40,068 bases of DNA. It comes from Bradyrhizobium sp. AS23.2. GTDB lineage: Bacteria > Pseudomonadota > Alphaproteobacteria > Rhizobiales > Xanthobacteraceae. A program made the position numbers and the translations under genes. The notes below the pieces were generated by a model, which ran no database searches, had not been told where the DNA came from, and saw nothing but the letters and a program-made list of their open reading frames with translations. Shown here piece by piece: positions 27,664-37,785 of the stretch; position 1 is the stretch's first letter, and every line of letters begins with the position of its first letter. Where the stretch lies: assembly GCF_001908185.1 (NCBI RefSeq), contig NZ_LGHM01000022.1, forward strand, positions 1-40,068, written 5' to 3'.

Positions 27664-30333
27664 CTACCTCACCTTCCCCGCAAGCTTCTTCATCGCGGCC
27701 CTGATCGAAGCGGCCGCATCGTCATAACCCTCCCACGCCTTGGAACGCGCCAGCAGGCCCGGCACGGTCCGCACCGTGTATCGCCTCGGATCAAGATCGC
27801 CCTTCACCTGCGCCCATGTGACGGGCATCGACACGGTCGCGCCGTCGCGCGCGCGCGGCGACAGTGGAGCGACCGCGGTCGACAGGCGATCGTTGCGCAG
27901 ATAGTCCAGGAAAATCTTCCCGTTGCGCAGCTTCTTGGACATGTTGAGCAGATAGCGCTCGGGATCGTCATCCGACATCCACTGGCAGACGCCTAGCGCA
28001 AACGCCTTGGCCTCTTTCCAGCTCACCTTGTCGCGCGCGCCGTGGAGCAGTGGCACCACAACATGCAGGCCCTTGCCGCCGGTGGTCTTGCAGAAGCATT
28101 CCATGCCGACATCGGCGAGCCGCTGCCGCATCTGCTGCGCGGCGTCCACGACATCGGCGAACCTGACGTCCGGCGCCGGGTCGAGGTCGAACACGAGCCG
28201 GCCCGGCGTGTCATAAGCGTCGGGCGCGCAATTCCAGGGATGCAGCTCGACGCCGCCGATCTGCGCGACTGCGGCAAGCCCCTCGACGCGATCGATCTGC
28301 AAATATGGCTTGCGATCGCCGGAGACCCTGGCGAGTTCGAGCAGGTTCGATGTGCCCTGCATGGCATGACGCTGGAAGAACTTTTCTCCTCCGATGCCAT
28401 CAGGCGCACGCACGATCGAGCACGGGCGCCCTTTCAGGTGCTCGATCATCCACGAGCCGACTGACTCGAAGTAGCGCGCGAGATCGAGCTTGGTGACGCC
28501 CTCGCCGTCGCCGCCGTCCGGCCAGAGCTCCTTGTCCGGCTTCGAGATGACGACGCCCATGACCTCGGAAGTCGCGGCGTCCTTCGGCCGCTTGCTTGTC
28601 TTCGGCACAGCACGCTTCCTGCCGGTGGGCTTGGCGAGCGCGGTATCTGCGGGCGTCTCCGCCTCGACCTCCTCGGCCGGCTTGTCCTGCCGCAGGCCCT
28701 TGAATGCGGCCTGACGGATATTGCCGTCGGCGGTGAAGCCGGCGAATTCGATCTCGGCGACGAGCTCCGGCTTCACCCAGTGCACGTCCCGCGTCTTCTT
28801 CGGAGCATTCTTGCCGCCGAAGGGGCTGTCCTTGGCCTCCATGGCCTTCAGGGACGGCATGATGCGCTTGACCTTGTCCGCACCAAAACCGGTGCCGACC
28901 ATGCCGACGAAGGCAAGATGATCCCCGCGATGCACGCCCGCCATCAGCGAGCGGAATTTGCCGTTGGTGGTCTTGTAGCCGCCGATCACGACCTCATGGC
29001 CGGCGCGGCATTTCGCCTTGGTCCAGCTTTCGGTACGGCCGGAGCGATAGGGCGCATCCAGCTTCTTCGACACCACGCCCTCGAGCTCGAGCTTGCAGGC
29101 CGATTGCAACACCGCGTCTCCGCCGCTCACGAAATGCTCGACATAGCGGATCTGGCTCGACTTGCGTTTGCGGGCCTCGAGCAATTGCTTGAGCAGCGCC
29201 TTGCGCTCGGCAAGCGGCAGACGGCGGTAATCCAGACCATCGGCGAACAGGAGATCGAAGGCGAAGAAGATCAGGTCCCCGGTCTTGCCGTCCGACAGCG
29301 CGGCCTGGAGCGATGAGAAATTCGGAGCGCCGTCGTGGTCGAGCGCAACGATCTCACCGTCGATCATCACGTCCGGCAGCGCATCGGCTTCGTTCGCGAT
29401 CGCTGCGAACTTTTCGGTCCAGTCGAGGCCCTTCCGCGTCTTCAGCGTCGCCTTGCCGTCCTCGACACGAAGCTGCACGCGGTAGCCATCGAACTTGATC
29501 TCGTGGCACCAGTCCTCGCCGCCCGGCGGGCGCTCGACCGAGGTGCAGAGCTGCGGCGCCACGAAGTCCGGCATCTCCGCGACCTTTTTGGCGTTGGTCG
29601 CGGTCGTGGCTTTCTCCTTCGCCGCCTTGCCGGTCTTCAATGCCGTACGAGGCGCCGGCTTGACGGTACGCCCTTTCGTCTCTTCGGCGCGGTTGGACTG
29701 CCAGATCGCATCAGCCTTGCCCTTGGCGCCCTTGGGCAGCATGAACGGCTTCGGCGCGCGCCCCTTGCCTTCCGCGATCTGCTCCATCGCACGGCCGGAC
29801 GCCACCGACTTGTCCTCGCCGAGAATGTCTTCACCTTCGCGCGCATATTCGTCGCGATGCTTGATCAACAGCCAGTTGGTGCGCTTGCCGCCGGTGCGGT
29901 CATTGCGCATGCGCACCAGCACCCAGCTTCCGTGCAGCTTCTCGCCGTGCAGCGTGAACTTGAGATCGCCCTTCCTAAAGCCGGCTTCGGGATCGTCGGA
30001 TTCCCAGGTGCCACGGTCCCACAGCATCACCGTGCCGCCGCCATACTGTCCTTCCGGAATCGTGCCTTCGAAATCGCCATAGTCGAGCGGATGCTCTTCG
30101 ACCTCCACAGCCAGCCGCTTGTCATGCGGATCGAGCGAAGGCCCCTTCGTCACGGCCCAGGACTTGAAGACGCCATCGAACTCGAGGCGGAAATCATAGT
30201 GCAACCGCGTCGCATCGTGCTTCTGGATGACGAAGCGCCGCTGTTTCGACGGCGCGACCGCGGTCTCACCGGAGGGCTCCGGCGTCTTCTCGAAATCCCG
30301 CTTCTGTCGGTAGGTAGAGAGTTTTCGCAGCAC
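27664..30333 (-). CDS. ligD: DNA ligase D (phosphoesterase-ligase-polymerase)
   Basis: It is the end-processing and sealing enzyme of bacterial non-homologous end joining, partner of Ku. The 889-aa protein has three domains. The 3'-phosphoesterase (residues about 30-190) shows [16 protein letters not shown] and [19 protein letters not shown]. The ATP-dependent ligase (about 245-550) has K280 in [13 protein letters not shown]. The primase/polymerase (about 610-889) shows [11 protein letters not shown] and the metal-binding Asp pair in [12 protein letters not shown] (about 714). Basic Ala/Lys-rich linkers join them. The start is GTG at 30333 with a weak ribosome site. It is divergent from ku, sharing a promoter region, and ends at a palindromic repeat. 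Confidence 0.95.
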   Translation of the reverse strand: MLRKLSTYRQKRDFEKTPEPSGETAVAPSKQRRFVIQKHDATRLHYDFRLEFDGVFKSWAVTKGPSLDPHDKRLAVEVEEHPLDYGDFEGTIPEGQYGGGTVMLWDRGTWESDDPEAGFRKGDLKFTLHGEKLHGSWVLVRMRNDRTGGKRTNWLLIKHRDEYAREGEDILGEDKSVASGRAMEQIAEGKGRAPKPFMLPKGAKGKADAIWQSNRAEETKGRTVKPAPRTALKTGKAAKEKATTATNAKKVAEMPDFVAPQLCTSVERPPGGEDWCHEIKFDGYRVQLRVEDGKATLKTRKGLDWTEKFAAIANEADALPDVMIDGEIVALDHDGAPNFSSLQAALSDGKTGDLIFFAFDLLFADGLDYRRLPLAERKALLKQLLEARKRKSSQIRYVEHFVSGGDAVLQSACKLELEGVVSKKLDAPYRSGRTESWTKAKCRAGHEVVIGGYKTTNGKFRSLMAGVHRGDHLAFVGMVGTGFGADKVKRIMPSLKAMEAKDSPFGGKNAPKKTRDVHWVKPELVAEIEFAGFTADGNIRQAAFKGLRQDKPAEEVEAETPADTALAKPTGRKRAVPKTSKRPKDAATSEVMGVVISKPDKELWPDGGDGEGVTKLDLARYFESVGSWMIEHLKGRPCSIVRAPDGIGGEKFFQRHAMQGTSNLLELARVSGDRKPYLQIDRVEGLAAVAQIGGVELHPWNCAPDAYDTPGRLVFDLDPAPDVRFADVVDAAQQMRQRLADVGMECFCKTTGGKGLHVVVPLLHGARDKVSWKEAKAFALGVCQWMSDDDPERYLLNMSKKLRNGKIFLDYLRNDRLSTAVAPLSPRARDGATVSMPVTWAQVKGDLDPRRYTVRTVPGLLARSKAWEGYDDAAASIRAAMKKLAGKVR

Positions 30334-30389
30334 GACCGGTCCCGCTTTCTCTTTCGGTATTCGAGCCTATCACGGCAAAAGTCCCACCC

Positions 30390-30414
30390 GGAACCAAAAC
30401 CCTATGGGACGGTT
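30390..30414 (+). promoter_or_regulatory. EcfG-type promoter for ku
   Basis: GGAAC (30390-30394), 16 bases, then GGTT (30411-30414). The predicted transcript start near 30421 gives a leader of about 30 bases to the ku ATG at 30452. It overlaps, base for base, the opposing promoter of ligD. Confidence 0.6.
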
Positions 30415-30422
30415 GGGGTTCC
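30398..30422 (-). promoter_or_regulatory. EcfG-type promoter for ligD
   Basis: On the minus strand, GGAAC (30422-30418), 16 bases, then GGTT (30401-30398), the same spacing and -10 as the ku promoter on the other strand. The predicted start near 30391 leaves about 58 bases to the ligD GTG. Confidence 0.6.
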
Positions 30423-30451
30423 AAAACGCGTTGAAATCACTGGAGAATGGA

Positions 30452-31336
30452 ATGGCTCCGCGCGCCTATTGGAAGGGAACGTTGAAACTGTCGCTGGTCA
30501 GCTGCCCGGTGGTGCTTTATCCGGCAACCACGGCGGCCGAGAAGACGCACTTTCACCTGATCAACCGCGAGACCGGCAACCGGCTCAAGCAGCAGATGGT
30601 GGATTCCGAGACCGGTGACGTCGTCGAGAGCGACCAGAAGGGACGCGGCTACGAGCTGCGCAAGGGCAAGTATGTCGAGGTCGAGCCGGAGGAGCTCGAG
30701 GCAGTCCAGATCGAAAGCAATCACACCATCGACATCGAGAGCTTTGTTCCGAGCGAAGAGATCGACCAACGTTATCTCAACCACCCCTACTACATCGCGC
30801 CCGACGGTAAGGCCGCGGTCGACGCCTTTGCGGTGATCCGCGATGCCATGAAGGACCAGGAGCGCGTGGCGCTCGCAAAAATCGTGCTGACCAACCGCGA
30901 GCATGTCATCGCGATCGAGCCGCTCGGCAAGGGCCTGCTCGGCACCACGCTGCGGTTCCCCTACGAGCTGCGCGACGAGGATCAATTCTTCGACGACATC
31001 AAGAGCCCGAAGATCACCAAGGACATGGTCGAGCTCGCCGGCCACATCCTGCACACCAAGGCCGCGCATTTCGACCCGAGCAAGTTCAAGGACGAGTACG
31101 AAACCGCGCTGAAGGCGTTGGTGAAGCGCAAGGCCAGCGGCAAGAAGATCGAGCTGCCGGAGCCCGAGGAGCGGCCGAGCAACGTCGTCAGCCTGATGGA
31201 CGCGCTGAAGCAGAGCCTGAAGGGGCGCGGCGGGAAGAAGACGGCGGCGAAATCGCACGCGCGCCGTGCGACGGGGCGGCAGAGAGCTGCGAGGAAGGCA
31301 CACCGGTCCGCGACGCGGCACAGGAAGGCGGGATAG
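30452..31336 (+). CDS. ku: Ku homodimer protein for non-homologous end joining
   Basis: It binds double-strand DNA ends as a ring-shaped dimer and recruits LigD. The 294-aa product starts MAPRAYWKGTLKLSLVSCPV, the usual bacterial Ku N-terminus; the ring domain runs to about residue 255 (FHLINRETGNRLKQQMVD, ESFVPSEEIDQRYLNHPYY, MVELAGHILHTKAAHFDPS). A Lys/Arg/Ala-rich tail from about 258 is the kind known to bind DNA and stimulate LigD. The ATG at 30452 is chosen because GGAG lies 6 bases upstream; the frame is open for 16 more codons but those cross the promoter. It is divergent from ligD. Confidence 0.95.
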   Translation: MAPRAYWKGTLKLSLVSCPVVLYPATTAAEKTHFHLINRETGNRLKQQMVDSETGDVVESDQKGRGYELRKGKYVEVEPEELEAVQIESNHTIDIESFVPSEEIDQRYLNHPYYIAPDGKAAVDAFAVIRDAMKDQERVALAKIVLTNREHVIAIEPLGKGLLGTTLRFPYELRDEDQFFDDIKSPKITKDMVELAGHILHTKAAHFDPSKFKDEYETALKALVKRKASGKKIELPEPEERPSNVVSLMDALKQSLKGRGGKKTAAKSHARRATGRQRAARKAHRSATRHRKAG

Positions 31337-31346
31337 CCTACTCCGT

Positions 31347-31420
31347 CATTGCGAGCGCAGCGAAGCAATCCAGACTCCTTCCGCGGCGGGACACTGGATT
31401 GCTTCGCTGCGCTCGCAATG
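31347..31420. repeat. Perfect 27-bp inverted repeat between ku and kdpE
   Basis: The arms are 31347-31373 and 31394-31420, perfectly complementary over 27 bases and starting CATTGCGAGCGCAGCG, around a 20-base loop. A hairpin this strong at the junction of two convergent genes can end transcription from both sides. The sequence is the dispersed CATTGCGAGCG...AAGCAATCCAG element seen again, in degenerate form, at 35550-35634. Confidence 0.85.
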
Positions 31421-31473
31421 GCGATGTTGATGCAGGCTCGCGCCACAACTTCAATCGTGGCTGACGGCTCGGA

Positions 31474-32163
31474 CTATTCCCCCGACTTCAGCCGGTACCC
31501 GATCCCGGTCTCCGTCAGCACATATTGCGGCCGTTCGGGATCGGCTTCGATCTTCTGTCGGAGCTGGCGGACGTAGACGCGCAGATATTGCGCGTCGGTC
31601 AGCTCGTCCCAGAGCTCCTTGAGCAGGAAGCGGTGGGTCAGCACCTTGCCCGCGTGCTGCACCAGCACACGGAGCAGATCGTATTCCTTCGGCGACAACT
31701 TCACCTCGCGCTCGCCGACCTTGACGATGCGACGGACGAGATCGACCGAGAGGTCGCCGGTACGAAACACCGGCCGCTCGCCCTTGACTTGCAGCTGGTG
31801 CCGCAGCGCGGCGCGCAGACGGGCCAGCAGCTCGTCCATACCGAACGGCTTAGTCAGATAATCGTCGGCCCCGAGATCGAGCGCCTGCACCTTGCCGGCT
31901 TCGTCTCCCCGGCTCGACAGCACCACGATCGGCACGCCGTCATTGCGGGCACGGATGGTGCGGAGGAGCTCATGGCCCTGGATGTCGGGCAGGCCGAGAT
32001 CGAGGATGATCAGCGCCGGCTCCTCGGCAAGCTTCTCGAGCGCGGTCTTGCCGCTCGATGCTTCCAGGATCTCATAGCCCTGTGTGGTCAGCCCCATCCG
32101 CAGCAGTTTGCGGATCGGCGGCTCGTCGTCGATGACCAGGACCTTGATCGGGGCAGCGCTCAT
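31474..32163 (-). CDS. kdpE: Kdp operon response regulator
   Basis: An OmpR-family transcription factor that, when phosphorylated by KdpD, activates the kdp operon. The 229-aa product has a receiver domain (VLVIDDEPPIRKLL, phospho-acceptor D55 in LIILDLGLPD, conserved Lys in DDYLTKPFGMDELL) and a winged-helix DNA-binding domain (VKLSPKEYDLLRVLVQHAGKVLTH, YLRVYVRQLRQKIE, YVLTETGIGYRL). The ATG overlaps the kdpD stop by four bases. It is last in the kdp operon and converges on ku, with a 27-bp inverted repeat between. Confidence 0.95.
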   Translation of the reverse strand: MSAAPIKVLVIDDEPPIRKLLRMGLTTQGYEILEASSGKTALEKLAEEPALIILDLGLPDIQGHELLRTIRARNDGVPIVVLSSRGDEAGKVQALDLGADDYLTKPFGMDELLARLRAALRHQLQVKGERPVFRTGDLSVDLVRRIVKVGEREVKLSPKEYDLLRVLVQHAGKVLTHRFLLKELWDELTDAQYLRVYVRQLRQKIEADPERPQYVLTETGIGYRLKSGE

Positions 32164-34883
32164 GCGGCGGTATCCAATGCGTGGGTCTGTGCCGGTACCG
32201 GCAGATGGATGGTCAGAACCGCCCCGCTGCGGTCGCTGCGGTTGGCGGCCGAGATCGTGCCGCGCATCGCCTCGACAAAGCCGCGGGAGATGGCGAGCCC
32301 GAGCCCAGTGCCGGGACGGACATGGTCGCCCTTCTGCACGCGATAGAATTTGTCGAACACGCTTTCAAGCTCGTCCGGCGGAATGCCGTTACCCTCGTCG
32401 GCGACCTGGAGCACCACGTGGTCATTGTCACGGTGGCTCCTGATCGAGATCGTGGTGTTCGGCGGCGAATATTTCGCGGCGTTGTCGAGCAGGTTGAACA
32501 GCACCTGCTCGAACAGCACCGCATCGAGCTGGAGCATCGGCAGATCGGCAGCCAGCGCCAGTTCCACCTTGTGCGCGGTCAGGATCTTGCTCGCTCTCCT
32601 GAGCGCGCTGCCGATGATCTCACCGAGATCGTGCAGCGCCGTATTGGGCACGATGGCGCCGGATTCGAGCTTGGTCATGTCGAGCAGGTTGGCGATGAAG
32701 CGGTTGAGCCGCTCGGACTCGTCGATCACGGTGGCCAGCAGATCGCGCTTCTCGGTGTCGGACAGCGCGCCGGCGAGATCGCGCATGGTCGAGGCCGCCC
32801 CTAACACGGAGGCGAGCGGCGTCTTCAGATCATGCGAGATCGAGGTCAACAGCGCAGAGCGCAGCCGCTCGGATTCGATGCTGCGCTTGACGCGGTCCAT
32901 GTCCTCGACCAGCAGCACGCGCTCGATCGCCAGCGCGCCCTGGTCGACCAGCGCGTCGAGCAGCCGGCGCTGGTCCGGCGTCAGCAGCGGACCGGTGCGA
33001 TCGTTGTCGATGCCGATGACGCCGATCGGGCCGCGCCCGGTGCGCATCGGCAGGAACAGCCGCTTCGCGCCCGGCAGCGTGTCCGAGCCGCGGCCGGCGG
33101 GACGATCGTTGCTCCAGGCCCAGTTGGCGGCGGCGAGGTCGGCTTGATCAAGCTGATCCTCGGGTGGATAGCCGGATTTCACCGTGAGCAGCCCCTCCTC
33201 CGGTAGCAGCAGGACCACGCGAACCTTCAGCATCAGCGCGGTCTGATAGGCGGTTGCCCACAGCACGTCGTCGAGCGTGCCGGTGCCGGCGAGCTTGCGG
33301 CTGAACGCATAGAGCTGCTCGGTCGTTCGGATGCGGCCGATCGCGGTGTCGGCCTGCGTACGCACCCGCCCGGCGACGTTCGAGACCAACACGGCGATCA
33401 GCATGAAGAAGAAGAACGCCACGACATTGGTCGGATCGGTGATGGTGAAAGTATAGACCGGCGGCAGAAAGAAGAAGTTATAGGCGAGCGAGGCCAATAT
33501 GCTCGCAAGCAGCGACGGCCACAGCCCATAGCGCACCGCAACGATGACCACTGCAGTTAAGAACACCAGATCGACGTTTTCGACGCCAAACCGCGGCTTG
33601 ATCACGGCAGCGGCAGCAAGGCCGAGCGCGGTGATGCCGAGCGCCTTGAGATAGGGTAATGCGTCGAACTGCTCCGACCGCGCCGCGGTCTGCACCGCCG
33701 CTTTCGACATCGGTTGGTCGGGGAGCTCGTCGCCCGGGATGACGTGAACGCTGATATTGCCGGCACGGCGAACGAGATCGTGCACGACCGAACCGCGCGT
33801 CAGTTCGAACCAGCGCGAGCGAGTCGACTTGCCGATCACGATCTGGGTGACGTTGTTGCCTTGCGCGAAGTTGATGACGTCGTCGGCAATACGGCGGCCG
33901 ACGGCAGGGATGGTCAGCGCTTCGCCGCCGAGCGCTTCTGCGAGCCGCAGCGTATCGGCCAGCCGGTCGCGCTCCTCGTCGGACAATTGCAGGGATCGCC
34001 GCGTCTCGATCGAGATCGCGGTGAACGGCGCATGCAGCCGGTCGGCCAGCCGCTTGGTGTAGCGCACGAGGCTGGCCGCGCGCGGATCCTCGCTGACGCA
34101 CACGAGGATGCGCTCGCCCGCCGCCCAGGGGCCGGCGATGGCATTCGCCTGCATGTGGCTGAGGAGCTGTTCGTCGACCCGCTCGGCCGTGCGCCGCAGC
34201 GCAAGCTCGCGCAGTGCGGTCAGATTGCCTGGAGAAAAGTAATGCTCCAGCGCCCGCTCGGCCTGCTTCGGGACATAGACCTTGCCCTCTTTCAGTCGCT
34301 GGATCAAATCGTCGGGCGTGAGGTCGATCAGCTCGATCGCGTCAGCGCGGTCGAACACCGAGTCCGGCACGGTCTCTCGCACCCGCACATGGGTGATCTG
34401 GGCGACGACGTCGTTCAGGCTCTCGATGTGCTGGATGTTGACGGCGGTGTAGACGTCGATGCCGTGCGAGAGCAGCTCCTCGACGTCCAGATAGCGTTTT
34501 GGATGACGGCTGCCGGCCGCGTTGGTATGGGCGAGTTCGTCGACCAGGGCCAGCTGCGGGCGCCGTGCGATCACGGCGTCGAGGTCCATCTCCTCGACCA
34601 TCTGGCCGCGATAGTCGAACTTCTTGCGCGGGACGACTTCGAGGTCGCGCACCAGCGCCTCGGTCTCGGCCCGGCCATGGGTCTCGACGAAGCCGACCAC
34701 GACGTCGATGCCGGCCTTGCGCCTGGCGTGGGCGCTCAGCAGCATCTCGTAGGTCTTGCCGACGCCGGGAGCGGCGCCGACGAAGATCTTCAGCTTGCCG
34801 CTCGCACTCTCCTCCCGGCGCGCTGCTTCCAGCAGCGCTTCGGGAGACGGACGTTGTTCAGGATCGCGGCGCTCTCGGACCAT
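32160..34883 (-). CDS. kdpD: Kdp sensor histidine kinase
   Basis: It senses potassium limitation and turgor and phosphorylates KdpE. About 907 aa: an N-terminal KdpD domain with Walker A GAAPGVGKT (residues 36-44) and LVDELAHTNAAGSRHPKRY, a universal-stress domain (ERILVCVSEDPRAASLVRYT), four membrane helices (about 400-495; FLTAVVIVAVRYGLWPSLLA), a GAF-like region, HisKA with H684 in SISHDLKTPLAS, and an ATPase domain ending GTGLGLAISRGFVEAM. I take ATG 34883; GTG 34886 and TTG 34904 in the same frame are alternatives, none with a clear ribosome site. It follows kdpC closely and overlaps kdpE. Confidence 0.93.
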   Translation of the reverse strand: MVRERRDPEQRPSPEALLEAARREESASGKLKIFVGAAPGVGKTYEMLLSAHARRKAGIDVVVGFVETHGRAETEALVRDLEVVPRKKFDYRGQMVEEMDLDAVIARRPQLALVDELAHTNAAGSRHPKRYLDVEELLSHGIDVYTAVNIQHIESLNDVVAQITHVRVRETVPDSVFDRADAIELIDLTPDDLIQRLKEGKVYVPKQAERALEHYFSPGNLTALRELALRRTAERVDEQLLSHMQANAIAGPWAAGERILVCVSEDPRAASLVRYTKRLADRLHAPFTAISIETRRSLQLSDEERDRLADTLRLAEALGGEALTIPAVGRRIADDVINFAQGNNVTQIVIGKSTRSRWFELTRGSVVHDLVRRAGNISVHVIPGDELPDQPMSKAAVQTAARSEQFDALPYLKALGITALGLAAAAVIKPRFGVENVDLVFLTAVVIVAVRYGLWPSLLASILASLAYNFFFLPPVYTFTITDPTNVVAFFFFMLIAVLVSNVAGRVRTQADTAIGRIRTTEQLYAFSRKLAGTGTLDDVLWATAYQTALMLKVRVVLLLPEEGLLTVKSGYPPEDQLDQADLAAANWAWSNDRPAGRGSDTLPGAKRLFLPMRTGRGPIGVIGIDNDRTGPLLTPDQRRLLDALVDQGALAIERVLLVEDMDRVKRSIESERLRSALLTSISHDLKTPLASVLGAASTMRDLAGALSDTEKRDLLATVIDESERLNRFIANLLDMTKLESGAIVPNTALHDLGEIIGSALRRASKILTAHKVELALAADLPMLQLDAVLFEQVLFNLLDNAAKYSPPNTTISIRSHRDNDHVVLQVADEGNGIPPDELESVFDKFYRVQKGDHVRPGTGLGLAISRGFVEAMRGTISAANRSDRSGAVLTIHLPVPAQTHALDTAA

Positions 34884-34923
34884 CACGCCAATATAGTCAT
34901 CCAAGCATCCCGGGCCTAGACCG

Positions 34924-35529
34924 CTACTTCGCGGACGCGCTGTCGAGTGCGAGGTTCAGCGCAAGAACGTTAACCCTGGGTTCGCCAAGCAGGCCGAGCA
35001 GACGGCCCTGGGTGTTGGCGACCACGAGCTGCCTCAGCTGGTCTTCCGATATATTCCGCGCCTTGGCCACACGGGGCACCTGGAATTGCGCAGCCTCCGG
35101 CGAAATGTCCGGATCGAGCCCGCTACCGGAGGTCGTCACCAGATCGACCGGAACGGCGGCGTTCGGGTTCTCAGCCTTCAGCTTGTCCACGTCCTCCTTC
35201 AGCCGGTCGGCCAGCGCCTTGCTGGTCGGGCCGAGGTTGGAGCCGCCCGAGTTGGCGGCGTTGTAGGGCGCGGACACCGTCTTGGTCGAATCATTCGGGT
35301 CCGGCGCGAGCGTCGCCGAGGGGCGGCCGCGGAAATATTTGTCGCTCTTGAATTCCTGCCCGATCAGGGCGGAGCCGATCACCTTGCCGTCCTTCTCGAC
35401 CAGGCTGCCTTGCGCCTGCTCGGGGAAGATCACGCCGGAAATGGCGGTCATTGCGAGCGGGTAGGCCAGGCCCGTGATGGCGGTGAGCACCAGCAAGAGG
35501 ACGATGGCGGGGCGAATTTCTCTGAGCAT
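34924..35529 (-). CDS. kdpC: Potassium-transporting ATPase subunit C
   Basis: The single-span subunit of the KdpFABC complex, needed for assembly and activity. The 201-aa product has one N-terminal membrane helix ([20 protein letters not shown], about residues 9-28), then a periplasmic part with the family blocks [50 protein letters not shown] and [18 protein letters not shown]. The ATG at 35529 follows GGAGACC. It is separated from kdpB by 107 bases holding a palindromic repeat, unusual within this otherwise compact operon. Confidence 0.95.
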   Translation of the reverse strand: MLREIRPAIVLLLVLTAITGLAYPLAMTAISGVIFPEQAQGSLVEKDGKVIGSALIGQEFKSDKYFRGRPSATLAPDPNDSTKTVSAPYNAANSGGSNLGPTSKALADRLKEDVDKLKAENPNAAVPVDLVTTSGSGLDPDISPEAAQFQVPRVAKARNISEDQLRQLVVANTQGRLLGLLGEPRVNVLALNLALDSASAK

Positions 35530-35549
35530 GTTGGTCTCCTATTTACTGG

Positions 35550-35634
35550 TCGTTGCGAGGAGCGAAGCGACGAAGCAATCCAGTCTCTCGGCCGTGGAAG
35601 CATTTCTCGACTGCTTCGCTTCGCTCGCAATGAC
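35550..35634. repeat. Imperfect palindromic repeat inside the kdp operon
   Basis: The left arm begins TCGTTGCGAGGAGCGAAGCG (35550) and the right arm ends CTTCGCTCGCAATGAC (to 35634). They pair with mismatches and bulges around a loop of about 30 bases. It is a degenerate copy of the element at 31347-31420. On the kdp transcript it forms a hairpin between kdpB and kdpC, where it could cause partial termination or protect the 3' end of an upstream kdpFAB mRNA. Confidence 0.7.
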
Positions 35635-35636
35635 AC

Positions 35637-37751
35637 TCAGGCCAGGTGCAGGGCGACGACGACGAGGTCGATCGCCTTGATGCCGATGAAGGGAATGACG
35701 ATGCCGCCGAGGCCGTAGATCAGCAGGTTGCGGCGGAGCAGCGCACCGGCGCCGACCGCGCGGTAGGCGACGCCCTTCAGCGCCAGCGGGATCAGCGCGA
35801 TGATGATCAGCGCGTTGAAGATGATCGCCGACAGGATGGCGCTCTGCGGGCTCGACAGGTTCATGATGTTGAGCACGTTGAGCTGGGGATAGAACGCCAG
35901 GAACATCGCCGGAATGATCGCGAAATACTTTGCGACATCGTTGGCGATCGAGAAGGTCGTCAGCGCACCGCGCGTCATCAGCAGCTGCTTGCCGATCTCG
36001 ACCACCTCGATCAGCTTGGTCGGGTTGGAGTCGAGGTCGACCATGTTGCCGGCCTCGCGGGCGGCCTGCGTGCCGGTGTTCATGGCGACACCGACGTCGG
36101 CCTGCGCGAGCGCCGGCGCGTCATTGGTGCCGTCACCGCACATGGCGACCAGCTTGCCCTTGGCCTGCTCGTCGCGGATCAGCTTGAGCTTGTCCTCGGG
36201 GGTTGCCTGAGCTAGGAAATCGTCGACTCCCGCCTCCGCCGCGATTGCGGCCGCCGTCATCGGGTTGTCGCCGGTGATCATGATGGTGCGGATGCCCATC
36301 CGGCGCAGCTCCGCGAAACGCTCGCGAATGCCACCCTTGACGATGTCCTTGAGCTGGATGACGCCGAGCAGCTTGCCATCCTTGGCGACCGCCAGCGGCG
36401 TGCCGCCGGCTTTCGATATCTCATCGGAAATGGCCTGGATCTCGCGGCCGGCATCCGAGAGCCCCGCAGGCTGAACGGCACGCGCGGCGTTGCCGGAGGC
36501 GATGGCCAGCGGCGCGCCACCGCCGACATAGTTGAGCATCGCATCGAGGGCGCCCTTGCGCACCGACGAGCCGCCGGCATCGACGCCGCTCATGCGGGTC
36601 TGCGCTGTGAACGGGATGAAGGTGGCGCCCAGCTCGGCCATGTCGCGGCTGCGGATGCCGTACTTCTCCTTCGCCAGAACGACGATGGAGCGGCCTTCCG
36701 GGGTCTCGTCGGCGAGCGAGGCGAGCTGGGCTGCGTCCGCCAGCTCCTGCTCGGTCACGCCGCGAACCGGGCGGAAGGCGGTGGCCTGCCGGTTGCCGAG
36801 GGTGATCGTGCCGGTCTTGTCCAGCAGCAGCGTATCGACGTCGCCAGCCGCTTCGACCGCGCGACCGGACATCGCAAGCACGTTGAAGCGCACCAGGCGG
36901 TCCATGCCGGCGATGCCTATCGCCGAGAGCAGCGCGCCGATCGTGGTCGGGATCAACGTCACGAACAGGGCAACCAGGATGATCACCGAGATCGAGCCGC
37001 CGGCATAGGTCGCGTAGCTCGGAATGGTGACGGTGGCGAACACGAAGATGATGGTGAGGCCCGCGAGCAGGATGTTGAGCGCGATCTCGTTCGGCGTCTT
37101 CGCGCGCTCGGCGCCCTCGACCAGCTTGATCATGCGATCGATGAAAGTCGAGCCTTGCGCCGCGGTGATGCGGACGCGGATCCAGTCGGACAGCACCTGC
37201 GTGCCACCCGTCACCGCCGACCGGTCACCACCGGATTCGCGAATGACGGGCGCGGACTCGCCGGTGATGGCGGCCTCATTGACGGAGGCCACGCCCTCGA
37301 TCACCTCGCCGTCGGAGGGAATGGTGTCGCTGGCCTCGACCAGCACGATGTCGCCGACCTTCAGGCTGGTGCCCGGCACGAGTTTAAAGGACCGGCCTGC
37401 GCCGGTCAGCAGCTTGGCCTGGCTTTCGGTGCGGGTCTTGCGCAACGATTCAGCCTGCGCCTTGCCACGGCCTTCGGCCACCGCTTCGGCGAAATTGGCG
37501 AACAGCACCGTGAACCACAGCCAGAGGATGATCTGGAAGGTGAAACCCAGGTTCTCGCCGCCCGTCACGATGTCGCGCAGGAAGATCACGGTGGTGAGCG
37601 CGGCCACGATCTCGACCACGAACATCACGGGGTTCTTCACCATCAGCCGCGGATCGAGCTTGGTGAAGGAGGCGCGGATCGCCGGCAGCACGATCTTCGG
37701 ATCGAGCATCGCCGACATCGGTGCGCGTTTTTGCAGTTTCATCGTGTCCAT
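35637..37751 (-). CDS. kdpB: Potassium-transporting ATPase, ATP-binding subunit B
   Basis: The P-type ATPase subunit that powers high-affinity potassium uptake. About 704 aa: [15 protein letters not shown] (actuator TGES loop), the phosphorylated D311 in [17 protein letters not shown], and [21 protein letters not shown] and [21 protein letters not shown] of the catalytic domain. Membrane helices lie near residues 55-95, 235-290 and 585-700. I prefer ATG 37751 because GGAG sits 8 bases before it; GTG 37760 would add three residues. It follows kdpA by about 34 bases. Confidence 0.96.
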   Translation of the reverse strand: MDTMKLQKRAPMSAMLDPKIVLPAIRASFTKLDPRLMVKNPVMFVVEIVAALTTVIFLRDIVTGGENLGFTFQIILWLWFTVLFANFAEAVAEGRGKAQAESLRKTRTESQAKLLTGAGRSFKLVPGTSLKVGDIVLVEASDTIPSDGEVIEGVASVNEAAITGESAPVIRESGGDRSAVTGGTQVLSDWIRVRITAAQGSTFIDRMIKLVEGAERAKTPNEIALNILLAGLTIIFVFATVTIPSYATYAGGSISVIILVALFVTLIPTTIGALLSAIGIAGMDRLVRFNVLAMSGRAVEAAGDVDTLLLDKTGTITLGNRQATAFRPVRGVTEQELADAAQLASLADETPEGRSIVVLAKEKYGIRSRDMAELGATFIPFTAQTRMSGVDAGGSSVRKGALDAMLNYVGGGAPLAIASGNAARAVQPAGLSDAGREIQAISDEISKAGGTPLAVAKDGKLLGVIQLKDIVKGGIRERFAELRRMGIRTIMITGDNPMTAAAIAAEAGVDDFLAQATPEDKLKLIRDEQAKGKLVAMCGDGTNDAPALAQADVGVAMNTGTQAAREAGNMVDLDSNPTKLIEVVEIGKQLLMTRGALTTFSIANDVAKYFAIIPAMFLAFYPQLNVLNIMNLSSPQSAILSAIIFNALIIIALIPLALKGVAYRAVGAGALLRRNLLIYGLGGIVIPFIGIKAIDLVVVALHLA

Positions 37752-37785
37752 GGGGGTCACTCCAAACCAATCAGAAGGCTGTCGG

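Noticed and set aside
26883..31473. A mobile element or genomic island around ligD and ku
   Set aside because: No integrase, transposase, tRNA-end attachment site or composition break was seen; the palindromic repeats are small dispersed elements.
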